Shown piece by piece: positions 1-10,277 of a DNA stretch of 64,000 nt. Under the pieces are notes generated by a model that saw nothing but the letters and a program-made list of their open reading frames with translations, was not told the origin of the DNA and did not search any database. The translations under genes and the position numbers were made by a program. Origin of the DNA: Arthrobacter sp. B1I2 (lineage in GTDB: Bacteria; Actinomycetota; Actinomycetes; Actinomycetales; Micrococcaceae); NCBI RefSeq assembly GCF_030816485.1, contig NZ_JAUSYC010000001.1, positions 2,914,001 to 2,978,000 on the forward strand, in the 5' to 3' direction. How positions within the stretch are numbered: the stretch's first letter is position 1; each line of letters opens with the position of its first letter.

Positions 1-1334
1 AGGAACTGAAGCCCAGCATCGACTCGGCCTACAAGACTGTTGCCTCGCAGATCCAGGTTCCCGGGTTCCGCAAGGGCAAGGTTCCCGCAAGGATCATCGA
101 CCAGCGCGTCGGCCGCGGCTACGTCCTGGAGACGGCGATCAACGACGGCCTCAACGGCTGGTACCAGGCTGCCGTGCAGGAGTCCGGCATCCGCCCCCTG
201 AGCCGCCCTGAGGTCGAGATCACCGAGGTTCCGGACCCCTCCGCGACCGACGGCGGCCTGAAGTTCGCCGCCGAGGTTGACGTCCGTCCCGAGATCGAAC
301 TGCCGGACTACGCCGGCATCGAGGTCCAGGTCGCCGCTGCGGAATCCTCCGAAGCCGACGTGGACAAGGCCCTGGACGAACTGCGCGGCCGCTTCGGCAC
401 CCTGAAGTCCGTTGACCGTCCCGCTGCCGATGGTGACTTCCTCACCATCGACATCACCGCCACGATCGACGGCGAAGAGGTTGACTCCGCTGCCGGCCTG
501 TCCTACCAGGTTGGCGCCGGCACCATGCTTGAGGGCATGGACGAAGCCGTGACCGGCCTGAGCGCCGACGAGGACGCCATCTTCGACACCACCCTGGTGG
601 GCGGCGACCACGCCGGCGAAGCCGCCCAGGTCAAGGTTGTCGTGAAGGCCGTCAAGGAACGCGAACTGCCCGAAGCGGACGACGACTTCGCCCAGCTCGC
701 CTCCGAGTTCGACACCCTCGCCGAACTCCGCGAAGACCTGGCCAAGCAGGCAGCAGACTCCAAGATCGTGGAGCAGGGCGTGGAAGCCCGCGACAAGGTC
801 CTGGACAAGCTGGTTGAACTGGTTGAGGTTCCCGTTCCGGATTCCGTCGTAGAGGAGCAGCTCGAAGCCCACTTCCAGGAGGGCAACGGCCACGGAGAAG
901 GCGAGCACGACACCGAAGAGCACCGCGAAGAGGTCCGCGCCAACACGGCCCGCGCCTTCCAGAATGAGATCATCCTGGACGCCATTGCGGAAAAGGAAGA
1001 AGTCGACGTCAGCCAGAACGAGCTGATCGACTACATCGTCACCACCGCCAGCCAGTACGGCATGGACCCGAACCAGTTCGCCCAGATCATTGACCAGAGC
1101 GGCCAGGTGCCCATGATGGTGTCCGAGGTCCGCCGCCGCAAGGCACTGGCCGTCGTCCTGGGCCAGGCCACGGTGACTGACACCGAGGGCAAGGCCGTCG
1201 ACCTGAGCGACTTCGTCCGCCCCGCCGGCGAAGAGGAAGCTCCCGCCGCAGAAGCAGCCGATGCTGACGCAACCGAGGCTGCAGAGGCCGAGGTAGTCGA
1301 AGCCGAGGACACCACGGCAGACGCCAAGGCCTAG
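1..1334 (+). CDS. tig: Trigger factor, 5'-truncated by the window edge
   Basis: Ribosome-associated chaperone and peptidyl-prolyl isomerase that binds nascent chains at the exit tunnel. The reading frame is already open at base 3, so the start lies before the window. The first visible residues carry the ribosome-binding signature GFRKGKVP. A central FKBP-type PPIase domain follows ([15 protein letters not shown] through the FDTTLVGG region), then a helical C-terminal chaperone domain. The last 45 or so residues are an Ala/Glu-rich acidic tail, as is usual in actinobacteria. It lies directly upstream of clpP1-clpP2-clpX, the classic order, and a strong hairpin ends the transcript just after the stop. 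The family identity is secure; only the N-terminal end is missing. Confidence 0.96.
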   Translation, partial: ELKPSIDSAYKTVASQIQVPGFRKGKVPARIIDQRVGRGYVLETAINDGLNGWYQAAVQESGIRPLSRPEVEITEVPDPSATDGGLKFAAEVDVRPEIELPDYAGIEVQVAAAESSEADVDKALDELRGRFGTLKSVDRPAADGDFLTIDITATIDGEEVDSAAGLSYQVGAGTMLEGMDEAVTGLSADEDAIFDTTLVGGDHAGEAAQVKVVVKAVKERELPEADDDFAQLASEFDTLAELREDLAKQAADSKIVEQGVEARDKVLDKLVELVEVPVPDSVVEEQLEAHFQEGNGHGEGEHDTEEHREEVRANTARAFQNEIILDAIAEKEEVDVSQNELIDYIVTTASQYGMDPNQFAQIIDQSGQVPMMVSEVRRRKALAVVLGQATVTDTEGKAVDLSDFVRPAGEEEAPAAEAADADATEAAEAEVVEAEDTTADAKA

Positions 1335-1351
1335 TCCTTATTGACCGCAAC

Positions 1352-1386
1352 AACGGCCCCCGGATCCCTAGGATCCGGGGGCCGTT
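1352..1386 (+). terminator. Hairpin terminator after tig
   Basis: A perfect 16-bp inverted repeat (1352-1367 with 1371-1386) with a 3-base loop starts 17 bases after the tig stop. There is no clear T-tract, so this is a very stable GC-rich hairpin of the kind common in actinobacteria. Confidence 0.75.
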
Positions 1387-1429
1387 CGCGTTGGACCCGA
1401 AACAACACACCGCTGATTCGACCATCGTG

Positions 1430-1443
1430 CGCCGTCAGCGAAC
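1430..1443 (+). promoter_or_regulatory. Candidate ClgR-type operator upstream of clpP1
   Basis: CGC-N5-GCG followed by AAC lies about 100 bases before clpP1. ClgR of actinobacteria binds a CGC-N5-GCG core and activates clp genes. The core is perfect but the flanks match the published consensus only in part, so this is a prediction. Confidence 0.35.
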
Positions 1444-1539
1444 AGCCGTCGGTGCGCGAACAAAACGCCGTGGAAACCGGTTAGTGTCCAAGTAGTGATT
1501 TTCAGTGATGTCACCGTCACCAGCGAGAGGTAAGTAAAC

Positions 1540-2190
1540 ATGTCACAGCACTCAGAGGCCCCCCGGATGGCGACCGTCGATCCTGCAGCCCAGGACAACT
1601 ACATTTACAACCGCCTTCTCAAGGAGCGGATCATCTGGCTGGGCTCGGAGGTGCGTGATGACAACGCCAACGCGATCTGCTCGCAGCTGCTCCTGCTCTC
1701 GGCCGAGAACCCGGAAAAGGACATCTACCTCTACATCAACTCGCCCGGCGGCTCCGTCACCGCAGGCATGGCCATCTACGACACCATGCAGTTCATCCCG
1801 AACGATGTCGTGACCGTCGCCACCGGACTGGCCGCCTCCATGGGACAGTTCCTGCTCTCCTCGGGCACCAAGGGCAAGCGGTACGCCACGCCCAACGCCC
1901 GCGTCCTGATGCACCAGCCCTCGGGCGGCATCGGCGGCACCGCCTCCGATATCAAGATCCAGGCCGAACTCATCCTGCACATGAAGAAGGTCATGGCGGA
2001 ACTGACTGCCGAGCAGACCGGCCAGACCGTTGAGACCATCCTCAAGGACAATGACCGCGACAAGTGGTTCACTGCCACCGAGGCCCTTCAGTACGGTTTC
2101 TTCGACAAGATCGCCGCGCACGCCGGCTCCGTGTCGGGCGGCGGCGGAACCGCCAGCGACTCCTCCGGCGACTCAGCCTCGCAGAACTAA
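1540..2190 (+). CDS. clpP1: ATP-dependent Clp protease proteolytic subunit 1
   Basis: Serine protease subunit of the ClpP barrel that degrades unfolded or tagged proteins fed by ClpX or ClpC. It is 216 residues long, normal for ClpP. The triad is visible as Ser100 in GLAASMGQ, His125 in VLMHQPSGG and Asp174 in NDRDKWF. The ATG at 1540 follows a GAGAGGTAAG ribosome-binding region. clpP2 begins 37 bases downstream, so the two are almost certainly cotranscribed; actinobacteria typically assemble a hetero-oligomeric ClpP1P2 protease. The C-terminus ends in a Gly/Ser-rich tail. A CGC-N5-GCG site upstream may be a ClgR operator. Confidence 0.96.
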   Translation: MSQHSEAPRMATVDPAAQDNYIYNRLLKERIIWLGSEVRDDNANAICSQLLLLSAENPEKDIYLYINSPGGSVTAGMAIYDTMQFIPNDVVTVATGLAASMGQFLLSSGTKGKRYATPNARVLMHQPSGGIGGTASDIKIQAELILHMKKVMAELTAEQTGQTVETILKDNDRDKWFTATEALQYGFFDKIAAHAGSVSGGGGTASDSSGDSASQN

Positions 2191-2227
2191 CCGGCATCCA
2201 GAACCCCTTCGATCAGGAGCAAACACA

Positions 2228-2887
2228 ATGAATTACAACTTCGGGTGGTCAGCCGGCAATCTTCCGTCCAGCCGCTACGTCCTGCCACAGTTCGAGGAGC
2301 GCACCCCCTACGGCTTCAAGCGCCAGGACCCGTACACCAAGCTCTTCGAGGACCGCATCATCTTCCTCGGTGTGCAGGTGGACGACGCTTCCGCTGACGA
2401 CATCATGGCCCAGCTGCTGGTCCTGGAGTCCACGGATCCGGACCGCGACATCACCCTGTACATCAACTCGCCGGGCGGCTCGTTCACGGCCATGACGGCG
2501 ATTTACGACACCATGCAGTACATCCGCCCCGAGATCCAGACAGTCTGCCTGGGCCAGGCCGCCAGCGCGGCTGCTGTCCTGCTTGCGGCCGGTACTCCCG
2601 GCAAGCGGCTGGCACTGCCCAATGCCCGCGTCCTGATCCACCAGCCGGCATTGTCCGGCGGCCAGGGCGGACAGGCCTCGGACCTGGAGATCCAGGCGGC
2701 AGAGGTCATGCGGATGCGCGCCTGGCTTGAGGATACGCTGGCCCACCACTCCGGTCGCACGTCCGAACAGGTCAACAACGACATCGAGCGCGACAAGATC
2801 CTCACTGCCGCGGAGGCCCAGGCATACGGCCTCATCGACCAGGTGCTTGATTCGCGCAAGATCAAGCCTCAGGCAATCACGAGGTAG
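2228..2887 (+). CDS. clpP2: ATP-dependent Clp protease proteolytic subunit 2
   Basis: Second ClpP paralogue, the expected partner of ClpP1 in a mixed ring protease. The frame is open further upstream, but the ATG at 2228 (protein begins MNYNFGW) follows an AGGAGC ribosome-binding site and gives a normal 219-residue ClpP. The catalytic Ser113 lies in GQAASAAAV, His138 in VLIHQP, and the Asp in IERDK. The Met after the nucleophile Ser in ClpP1 is replaced by Ala here, consistent with two distinct subunit types. A terminator follows the stop, separating the pair from clpX. Confidence 0.96.
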   Translation: MNYNFGWSAGNLPSSRYVLPQFEERTPYGFKRQDPYTKLFEDRIIFLGVQVDDASADDIMAQLLVLESTDPDRDITLYINSPGGSFTAMTAIYDTMQYIRPEIQTVCLGQAASAAAVLLAAGTPGKRLALPNARVLIHQPALSGGQGGQASDLEIQAAEVMRMRAWLEDTLAHHSGRTSEQVNNDIERDKILTAAEAQAYGLIDQVLDSRKIKPQAITR

Positions 2888-2898
2888 CAGTACGGCTA

Positions 2899-2940
2899 GC
2901 CGGTGCGGCCCAGTTCATTTGGCCGCACCGGCCTTTTCTT
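2899..2940 (+). terminator. Rho-independent terminator after clpP2
   Basis: A 12-bp GC-rich stem (2899-2910 with 2921-2932) with a 10-base loop is followed by a T-rich tract (CTTTTCTTTCC). Confidence 0.85.
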
Positions 2941-3061
2941 TCCACCCTTGGGAGCGAATGTGACCTAGAGTGGAAGTTGTCACAATCCGGTCCACGCGGG
3001 CCGGGAAGATTTCAGCAATGGTGCAGGGCTGCCTGGCAGCAGGATACTAAGGGGTTCACAT

Positions 3062-4342
<1,281 letters not shown>

Positions 4343-4355
4343 CCGAGAGGACCCT

Positions 4356-4970
4356 GTGACTGCACCTGCAACGAACAAAGCTGATTTCTGGTTCGATCCC
4401 CTCTGCCCGTTTGCATGGATTACCTCCCGCTGGATCGGTGAGGTGGAAGCCGTTCGCGACATCGAGACGGAGTGGCACGTCATGAGCCTGGCGGTCCTCA
4501 ATGAGGGCCGCGACCTGGAGCCCGCGTACCGCGAGTCCATGGACAACGCCTGGGGCATGGTCCGCGTGATCATTGCTGCCCGGGAAGAACATGGCCCGCA
4601 GGTCATCAAGCCGCTCTACGATGCCATGGGCGCGCTGATCCACAACCAGGGTGAGAAGGACCGCGCCGAAGTTATCACCAAGGCCCTGGCCGAGTGCGGC
4701 CTGCCTGCCTCTTTGGCCGAAGCCGCCGCCACCGATGCCTATGACAAGCAGCTGCGGGCGAGCCACCAGGAAGGCATCTCACTCGTGGGCCAGGACGTGG
4801 GAACCCCTGTGGTCGCTTTCAACGGAACGGCGTTCTTCGGTCCGGTCCTGACCCGTATTCCCCGCGGCGAGGAAGCCGGCAAGCTATGGGACGCCGCCAC
4901 CACGATCGCCGCCTACCCGCACTTCTTCGAGCTGAAGCGGAGCCGCTCGGAGCGTCCCGAATTTGACTGA
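4356..4970 (+). CDS. DsbA-family thioredoxin-fold protein, mycothiol-dependent nitroreductase (Rv2466c) type
   Basis: A 204-residue protein of the DsbA-like thioredoxin fold, most like the actinobacterial Rv2466c group, which uses mycothiol as cosubstrate for disulfide or nitro reduction. The frame is open upstream, but the GTG at 4356 sits 5 bases after GAGAGG, so I start there. The active-site region reads DPLCPFAWITSRW: the first Cys is present, but the second position of a CxxC is Ala, giving a one-cysteine site. The middle is helical and the C-terminal part carries the cis-Pro segment GTPVVAFNG. It follows clpX closely, so it may be read through from that promoter. The exact substrate cannot be told from sequence. 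Confidence 0.8.
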   Translation: MTAPATNKADFWFDPLCPFAWITSRWIGEVEAVRDIETEWHVMSLAVLNEGRDLEPAYRESMDNAWGMVRVIIAAREEHGPQVIKPLYDAMGALIHNQGEKDRAEVITKALAECGLPASLAEAAATDAYDKQLRASHQEGISLVGQDVGTPVVAFNGTAFFGPVLTRIPRGEEAGKLWDAATTIAAYPHFFELKRSRSERPEFD

Positions 4971-5002
4971 GCGCTTGCCAGCCGGGCAATAACCCGCTCG
5001 AA

Positions 5003-5044
5003 GGGCCCCGGGAGAACTACCGTTGTGTAGTTCTCCCGGGGCCC
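5003..5044 (+). terminator. Hairpin terminator after the DsbA-like gene
   Basis: A perfect 18-bp inverted repeat (5003-5020 with 5027-5044) and a 6-base loop are followed by TTGTGGTTGT. Confidence 0.8.
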
Positions 5045-5247
5045 TTGTGGTTGTCCGGGGGCAGGAGAACAATGGAACTTACCCACTTCGAAAGAAGCGG
5101 GACGCAGGAACCAAAGATCCAGTGATATGTATTTGACGCAGCCATCGGCAAAGTCGAATGCAAGCTACCAGTGACGGTGTAGCAAGACCTGGAGGTCAGC
5201 GGATCCTGCCAGACCATTGAGATAACGTCACAAGATGGCCGAAAGTC

Positions 5248-5283
5248 GAAGCCCCACCAACGGCAAAACGCTGATGGGGCTTC
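5248..5283 (-). terminator. Terminator of valS
   Basis: On the minus strand a 9-bp stem (5248-5256 with 5275-5283) lies about 55 bases past the valS stop, followed by a short T-containing stretch. Confidence 0.6.
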
Positions 5284-5337
5284 CCCTTTGCCTGAAAACA
5301 GGAGCCTGGAAACAGGCGTGGCTGGATTCTGCGGCTG

Positions 5338-7959
5338 TCAGGCCTTGGCGGGTTCGTCGCTTGGAGCAAGGGCAACGTCGGTCACGGCGAGGTCCCCTTC
5401 GCCCACTACCAGCGTGATCTCCCGCGCGTTGGACGCGGCCTTCAAGTCGGCCAGTCCTGCCTGCAGTTGCGCTGTCAGTGCCTCCGGAGCGGTGATGGTT
5501 GCCGCGAGAACCTCGGTCCGCTGCTTGACCTTCGCCTCGGACTTGGCCTTGCGGACACCGCTGAGGGCCACGCCAACGGTTGCCAGCATGGTGGTGTCCC
5601 CGCCGGGCATCTCCAGCGCAGCCGGCCACGCTGCCTGGTGCACGGAGCCGTTGCGCCACCAGCTCCATACTTCCTCTGTGGCGAAGGGCAGGAACGGGGC
5701 GAAGAGCCGCAGAAGGGTGTCCAGGGTGGTGGCCAGGGCGGCAAGCACGGAAGCCTGCTCCGCCTCGCCGGCCGCTCCGTAGGCGCGGTCCTTGATCAGT
5801 TCCACGTAGTCATCCGTGAACTGCCAGAAGAATGACTCCGTGAGCTGCAGCGCGCGGGCGTAGTCGTAGTTGTCGAACGCCCTGGTGGACTGTGTGACGA
5901 CGTCGGCCAGCTGGGCCAGCAGCGCCCGGTCCAAGGGGTTGGCCAGAACTGAGAGATCGCCGCCCAGGACCGAATTTTCAGTGGCGCCGAGGTTCAGCAC
6001 GAACTTGGAGGCATTCAGCAGCTTGATGGCCAGGCGGCGGCCGATCTTCATCTGCGCGATCTCATAGGCGGTGTCGGCGCCGAGCCGCGCCGAAGCAGCC
6101 CAGTAGCGGACTGCGTCCGAGCCGTACTCGTTCAGCACGTCGGTGGGGACCACCACGTTGCCCTTGGACTTGGACATCTTCTTGCGGTCCGGGTCCAGGA
6201 TCCAGCCGGAAATGGCCGCGTGCTTCCACGGGGCGCAGTCCTGGAGTGCATCGGCGCGTACCACCGAGGAGAAGAGCCAGGTCCGGATGATGTCGTGGCC
6301 CTGGGGGCGGAGGTCGAACGGGTAGACCTTGGCAAACAGGTCCTCGTCACGGCTCCATCCGCCCACGATCTGCGGGGTCAGTGAGGAGGTGGCCCACGTG
6401 TCCAGGACGTCGGCGTCACCCGCGAAGCCGTTGGGCTGGTCGCGCTGTGCCTCGTCGAACCCCGGGGCGGCGTCCGCGGCGGGGTCCACCGGGAGCATCC
6501 CGTCGGAGGGCAGGATGGGGTTGTCGTAGTCCGGGTTGCCCTGTGCGTCGAGCGGGTACCAGACGGGGATGGGTACGCCGAAGAAGCGCTGGCGGGAGAC
6601 CAGCCAGTCACCGTTCAGGCCGGCGATCCAGTTCTCGTAGCGGGAGCGCATGAAGGACGGGTGGAAGTCGATGTCCTTGCCCCGGCCGATCAGGCGTTCG
6701 CGGCGGTCCTCGTCGCGGCCGCCGTTGCGGATGTACCACTGGCGGGACGTCACCACTTCCAGGGGCTTGTCGCCCTTCTCGAAGAAGTTCACGGGGTGGG
6801 TGATCTTCTTGGGCTCTCCGTCAAGCAGGTCCGCTTCCTTGAGGAGTTCCACCACGGCTTCCTTGGCGGAGAAGGCAGTCTTGCCGGCGATCGCGGCGTA
6901 CGCTTCCTTGCCGGCCGCGCTGGTGATCCATTCGGGCGTTTCGGCAATGATGCGGCCGTCGCGGCCCATGATGGCGCGCGTGGGCAGCTGCAGTTCGCGC
7001 CACCAGGTGACGTCGGTCAGGTCCCCGAAGGTGCAGACCATGGCGATGCCGGAGCCCTTGTCCGCCTTCGCCAGCGGGTGGGCCTTGACCTCGAGTTCAA
7101 CGTCGAACAGCGGGGATTTCACGGTCTTGCCGAACAGCGGCTGGTACCGCTCGTCGTCGGGGTTGGCCACCAGCGCAGCGCAGGCGGCCAGAAGTTCCGG
7201 GCGCGTGGTCTCGATGAAGACCTTGCTGCCGTCTTCCGTGAAGAAGGGGTACCGGTAGTAGGCGCCCGGAACTTCACGGTCCTCAAGCTCGGCCTGGGCA
7301 ACGGCGGTGCGGAACGTGACGTCCCACAGCGTGGGGGCTTCAGCCATGTAGGCGTCGCCGGCAGCCAGGTTGGCAAGGAAGGCGCGCTGGGACACGGCAC
7401 GGGAAGTGTCGTCAATGGTGCGGTAGGTCAGGTTCCAGTCGACGGACAGGCCCAGGGTCTGGAAAAGGTTTTCGAAGACCTTCTCGTCCTCAACAGCCAG
7501 TTCCTCGCAGAGTTCGATGAAGTTCTGGCGCGAGACGACGTCGAAGTCACGCTGGTTCTTGGCCGGCTGCGCGGGCGGGCGGTAGTCGGCGTTGTAGGGA
7601 ATGGCGGGATCGCAGCGGACACCGTAGTAGTTCTGGACGCGGCGTTCCGTGGGCAGGCCGTTGTCGTCCCAGCCCATGGGGTAGAAGACGTTCTTGCCGG
7701 TCATGCGCATGTAGCGCGCCTGGACGTCGGTCTGGGTGAAGGAAAACATGTGCCCCACATGCAGGGATCCCGATGCGGTGGGCGGGGGAGTATCGATCGA
7801 GTAGACCTGCTCCCGGGTGGTGTCGGGATTGAACTTGTAGGTTCCCTCGGCCAGCCAGCGCTGGGTGAGCGCAGCTTCGAGGCCTTCGAGGGCCGGCTTG
7901 TCGGGAACGTTGATGGGGGCGGTGGTGGGCGTGTCTGTACCCTGCGTGTCTTCAGCCAT
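5338..7959 (-). CDS. valS: Valyl-tRNA synthetase
   Basis: Class I aminoacyl-tRNA synthetase that charges tRNA-Val, with editing of misactivated Thr. The protein is 873 residues. The HIGH-type signature is HVGH at residues 67-70, within GSLHVGHMF. The KMSKS loop is near residue 593 in DRKKMSKSKGN. Between them lies a CP1 editing insertion, and after KMSKS an anticodon-binding domain and a short C-terminal coiled segment. It stands alone on the minus strand, converging on the clpX cluster and divergent from the DUF488 gene 80 bases away. I saw no T-box leader in front of it. Confidence 0.97.
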   Translation of the reverse strand: MAEDTQGTDTPTTAPINVPDKPALEGLEAALTQRWLAEGTYKFNPDTTREQVYSIDTPPPTASGSLHVGHMFSFTQTDVQARYMRMTGKNVFYPMGWDDNGLPTERRVQNYYGVRCDPAIPYNADYRPPAQPAKNQRDFDVVSRQNFIELCEELAVEDEKVFENLFQTLGLSVDWNLTYRTIDDTSRAVSQRAFLANLAAGDAYMAEAPTLWDVTFRTAVAQAELEDREVPGAYYRYPFFTEDGSKVFIETTRPELLAACAALVANPDDERYQPLFGKTVKSPLFDVELEVKAHPLAKADKGSGIAMVCTFGDLTDVTWWRELQLPTRAIMGRDGRIIAETPEWITSAAGKEAYAAIAGKTAFSAKEAVVELLKEADLLDGEPKKITHPVNFFEKGDKPLEVVTSRQWYIRNGGRDEDRRERLIGRGKDIDFHPSFMRSRYENWIAGLNGDWLVSRQRFFGVPIPVWYPLDAQGNPDYDNPILPSDGMLPVDPAADAAPGFDEAQRDQPNGFAGDADVLDTWATSSLTPQIVGGWSRDEDLFAKVYPFDLRPQGHDIIRTWLFSSVVRADALQDCAPWKHAAISGWILDPDRKKMSKSKGNVVVPTDVLNEYGSDAVRYWAASARLGADTAYEIAQMKIGRRLAIKLLNASKFVLNLGATENSVLGGDLSVLANPLDRALLAQLADVVTQSTRAFDNYDYARALQLTESFFWQFTDDYVELIKDRAYGAAGEAEQASVLAALATTLDTLLRLFAPFLPFATEEVWSWWRNGSVHQAAWPAALEMPGGDTTMLATVGVALSGVRKAKSEAKVKQRTEVLAATITAPEALTAQLQAGLADLKAASNAREITLVVGEGDLAVTDVALAPSDEPAKA

Positions 7960-8040
7960 TGGGCAATTCTTTCATGCCCGCTTCCATCCCACCCAACCCG
8001 TCCCGCCCGGGCCGGCGTGAACGCGGGTAGCATGCCGGGT

Positions 8041-8412
8041 ATGGGCCAACCGCGGGACATCTTCGGCATCAAGCGCATCTACGATCCACCGGCGAGCGAC
8101 GACGGCTGCCGGGTGCTGGTGGACCGGCTCTGGCCGCGCGGGATGTCCAAGGAGGACGCGGCCATCGATCTCTGGCTCAAGGACGTTGCCCCCTCTGCCG
8201 GGCTGCGCAAGGACTTCAACCACCGCCCCGAGCGGTTTGCCGAGTTCAGCGAAGCCTACCGGCTCGAACTGGACGCCAACCCGGCAGTGGGAACGCTGCT
8301 TGAATTGGCCGCCGGCCACCCCCGGATCACACTGCTCTATGCTGCCCGCAACACGGAGGCCAACCACGCGCGGGTCCTGCTTGATTACGTCCGTGGACGT
8401 CCTGCCGGCTGA
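8041..8412 (+). CDS. DUF488 family protein
   Basis: A 123-residue member of the DUF488 family, whose biochemical function is not established. Conserved family segments visible are IKRIYDPP near the N-terminus, VLVDRLWPRG, and the C-terminal LLYAARNTEANHA. The ATG at 8041 is chosen because it gives the usual family N-terminus; an in-frame ATG at 8032 is possible and neither has a strong ribosome-binding site. The same frame stays open far upstream across valS on the opposite strand, but that part is a composition artefact. An SDR gene starts 18 bases downstream. Confidence 0.82.
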   Translation: MGQPRDIFGIKRIYDPPASDDGCRVLVDRLWPRGMSKEDAAIDLWLKDVAPSAGLRKDFNHRPERFAEFSEAYRLELDANPAVGTLLELAAGHPRITLLYAARNTEANHARVLLDYVRGRPAG

Positions 8413-8430
8413 TCCCGTTAGGGTGGTGCC

Positions 8431-9189
8431 ATGACGAAGGACTTGCACAAAAAGGCAGCACTGGTGACTGGCGCGAGCAGCGGAATCGGGGAGGCGGCAG
8501 TGCGCGCGCTGCGCGCCGATGGGTGGACGGTCTTCGCCGTTGCCCGCCGGGCCGATCGCCTGGCCGCGCTGGAAGGCGAGACGGGCGCCGTCGCGATTCC
8601 TGCGGACATTGCAGAGGACGACGACGTGTCCCGGCTTCTCGCGGAGGTTACCGGGGCGGGCGGCATTGATACGCTCATCAACATCGCCGGCGGGGCGCGC
8701 GGCGCCGACAAGGTGGGCGAAGCCAGCACCGATGACTGGGAATGGATGTACCGCGTCAACGTCCTGGGCACCATGAAGCTGACCCGTGCCTTCCTGCCCA
8801 TGCTGCGCGCCACGGGTGAAGGAACGGTGCTGAACCTGACTTCGACGGCCGGCCTTGCCGCGTACGAGGGCGGCGGAGGCTACAACGCCGCGAAGTTCGC
8901 CCAGCATGCCATGACCAACGCCCTCCGGCTTGAAGAGGTGGAGCACAACGTCCGCGTCATTGAGGTGGCTCCAGGCCTGGTGCAGACGGAGGAGTTCGCA
9001 CTGAACCGTTTGGGGGACGCGCAGGCTGCTGACAAGGTCTACCAAGGGGTTGAGAAGCCGCTGACGGCAGAGGACGTGGCCGATGTGGTCCGCTACGCCG
9101 TCACGGTTCCGCACCACGTCAACCTGGACCAGATCGTCATCCGGCCGGTGGCGCAGGCTGCAAACCACAAGCTGATCAGGAAAGGCTGA
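8431..9189 (+). CDS. SDR family oxidoreductase
   Basis: Classical short-chain dehydrogenase/reductase of 252 residues, expected to use NAD(P)H on an unidentified alcohol or carbonyl substrate. The N-terminal cofactor motif is TGASSGIGEAA, the NAG-like strand appears as NIAGGARG, the catalytic Ser lies in LNLTSTAG and the YxxxK pair in GYNAAKFA. The Arg residues after the second strand (VARRADR) suggest a preference for NADP. The C-terminal stretch LDQIVIRPVAQ resembles YdfG-like SDRs. It follows the DUF488 gene by 18 bases and is convergent with the next minus-strand gene, with only 15 bases between them. Confidence 0.88.
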   Translation: MTKDLHKKAALVTGASSGIGEAAVRALRADGWTVFAVARRADRLAALEGETGAVAIPADIAEDDDVSRLLAEVTGAGGIDTLINIAGGARGADKVGEASTDDWEWMYRVNVLGTMKLTRAFLPMLRATGEGTVLNLTSTAGLAAYEGGGGYNAAKFAQHAMTNALRLEEVEHNVRVIEVAPGLVQTEEFALNRLGDAQAADKVYQGVEKPLTAEDVADVVRYAVTVPHHVNLDQIVIRPVAQAANHKLIRKG

Positions 9190-9204
9190 ATCGATCAGGA
9201 AACG

Positions 9205-10212
9205 CTAGGGAACCTGGATGCGCAGGGTGGCGGCCACTGCGGCATGGTCCGTCCCTCCCACCCGGTGGACCGAATAACCGGAGCCCCTGATGTCCGGGCT
9301 GGCTACCAGGTGGTCCAGCGCGATACCCGGCAGCCGGTACCCCCGCATCGGCCACGTGGGCACCAGCCTGCTGCCCAGGGCGGCCGCCACGTCCACCAGG
9401 GGCCGGTTGCCGCCCGTTCCGGCCAGCAGCGCCCGGAATTCCCGGTGGTCATAGGTCGCGTTAAAGTCCCCCGCCAGCAGCAGGGGACCGGAACCGTTGT
9501 CAGACCTGGCCACGGCAGCGAGGTCGCTGCGCCACTGCTCCAGGCCGTTTCCCACCGGTGCCAGGGTGTGCACGGCCACCACCCGCAGGCTGCTGCCGCT
9601 TTCGTCACCAAGGTCAAGGCTGGCCACCGGCATGCTGAACCGGGTACCTGGGATCACCCCGGATCCCTCCAGCTTGTAGGAGGAGTAGATGGCGGAGCCC
9701 CCGGCGCTGTCCCTGGCATGGGCAATCCGGTGGGGGAGCAGGCCGTCCAGCCCCGCCGCCGTGAGCCTTCGTTCCAGCGCGGGCGTGTACTCCTCAACGG
9801 CCAGCAGGTCCACGTGCAGTTCCCGGACCAGGGCCACGATGCTGCCGGCATCCGCACCGCCCAACTCCGCGTTGATGCTCATGGCCACCAGGGAGACGGA
9901 CGTGCCGGCAGCCTCGGCGGCAGGTTCGCGGACGTCCAGCGGCAAAAGCCAAAAGGCCTGGCAGCCCACCAGGGATGCGGCCAGGACCTGCTGCCACCGG
10001 CTCCGCCCCATGAAGGCCAGGAACAGTGCCGCGGCGGCGGGCGCCGCGAGCCACGGCGTGAACGCCACCAGCTGTACGCCAAGGACGGGCCAGTCGGCAG
10101 GTACCGCGCGGACCGCGGATACAGCTGCCACCGGCACGGCAACAGGAATGAACAGCCATCTGCACACGGCGGCCGCACGCCTCCGCCCGGAGGGGCGCCC
10201 GGAAGCTGTCAT
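9205..10212 (-). CDS. Membrane-anchored endonuclease/exonuclease/phosphatase family protein
   Basis: A 335-residue protein with about three N-terminal hydrophobic segments (roughly residues 12-95), then an EEP-fold metal-dependent phosphoesterase domain. The catalytic landmarks are EEYTP (metal-binding Glu region), LLLAGDFNATYDH, ALDHLVAS and the terminal GGTDHAAV. Topology suggests the catalytic domain faces outside, but that is inference. The EEP fold covers nucleases and lipid or sugar phosphatases, so the substrate is open. It is the first of two tandem paralogues; the second lies 65 bases upstream on the same strand. Confidence 0.82.
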   Translation of the reverse strand: MTASGRPSGRRRAAAVCRWLFIPVAVPVAAVSAVRAVPADWPVLGVQLVAFTPWLAAPAAAALFLAFMGRSRWQQVLAASLVGCQAFWLLPLDVREPAAEAAGTSVSLVAMSINAELGGADAGSIVALVRELHVDLLAVEEYTPALERRLTAAGLDGLLPHRIAHARDSAGGSAIYSSYKLEGSGVIPGTRFSMPVASLDLGDESGSSLRVVAVHTLAPVGNGLEQWRSDLAAVARSDNGSGPLLLAGDFNATYDHREFRALLAGTGGNRPLVDVAAALGSRLVPTWPMRGYRLPGIALDHLVASPDIRGSGYSVHRVGGTDHAAVAATLRIQVP

Positions 10213-10277
10213 GAGCCGAGTCTAGGCACTGCGCAGGCAGGCGTCAGCCCCGCGGCGATGGGGCGCAGGCGGGAAAG

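Larger units (their letters stand above)
4971..5337. other. Convergent intergenic region between the DsbA-like gene and valS
   Basis: This 367-base gap lies between two convergent genes. It holds one terminator for each (listed separately). The remaining roughly 200 bases (5045-5247) have no convincing reading frame, RNA gene or repeat. Confidence 0.6.

Noticed and set aside
4357..4364. Start of the DsbA-like gene at 4314 inside clpX
   Set aside because: It would overlap clpX by 29 bases without a ribosome-binding site; GTG at 4356 has GAGAGG at proper spacing.
6661..8040. Long plus-strand open frame in front of the DUF488 gene
   Set aside because: It runs antisense to valS, which is certain; high GC leaves alternate frames open. 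Only the last 123 codons are conserved.
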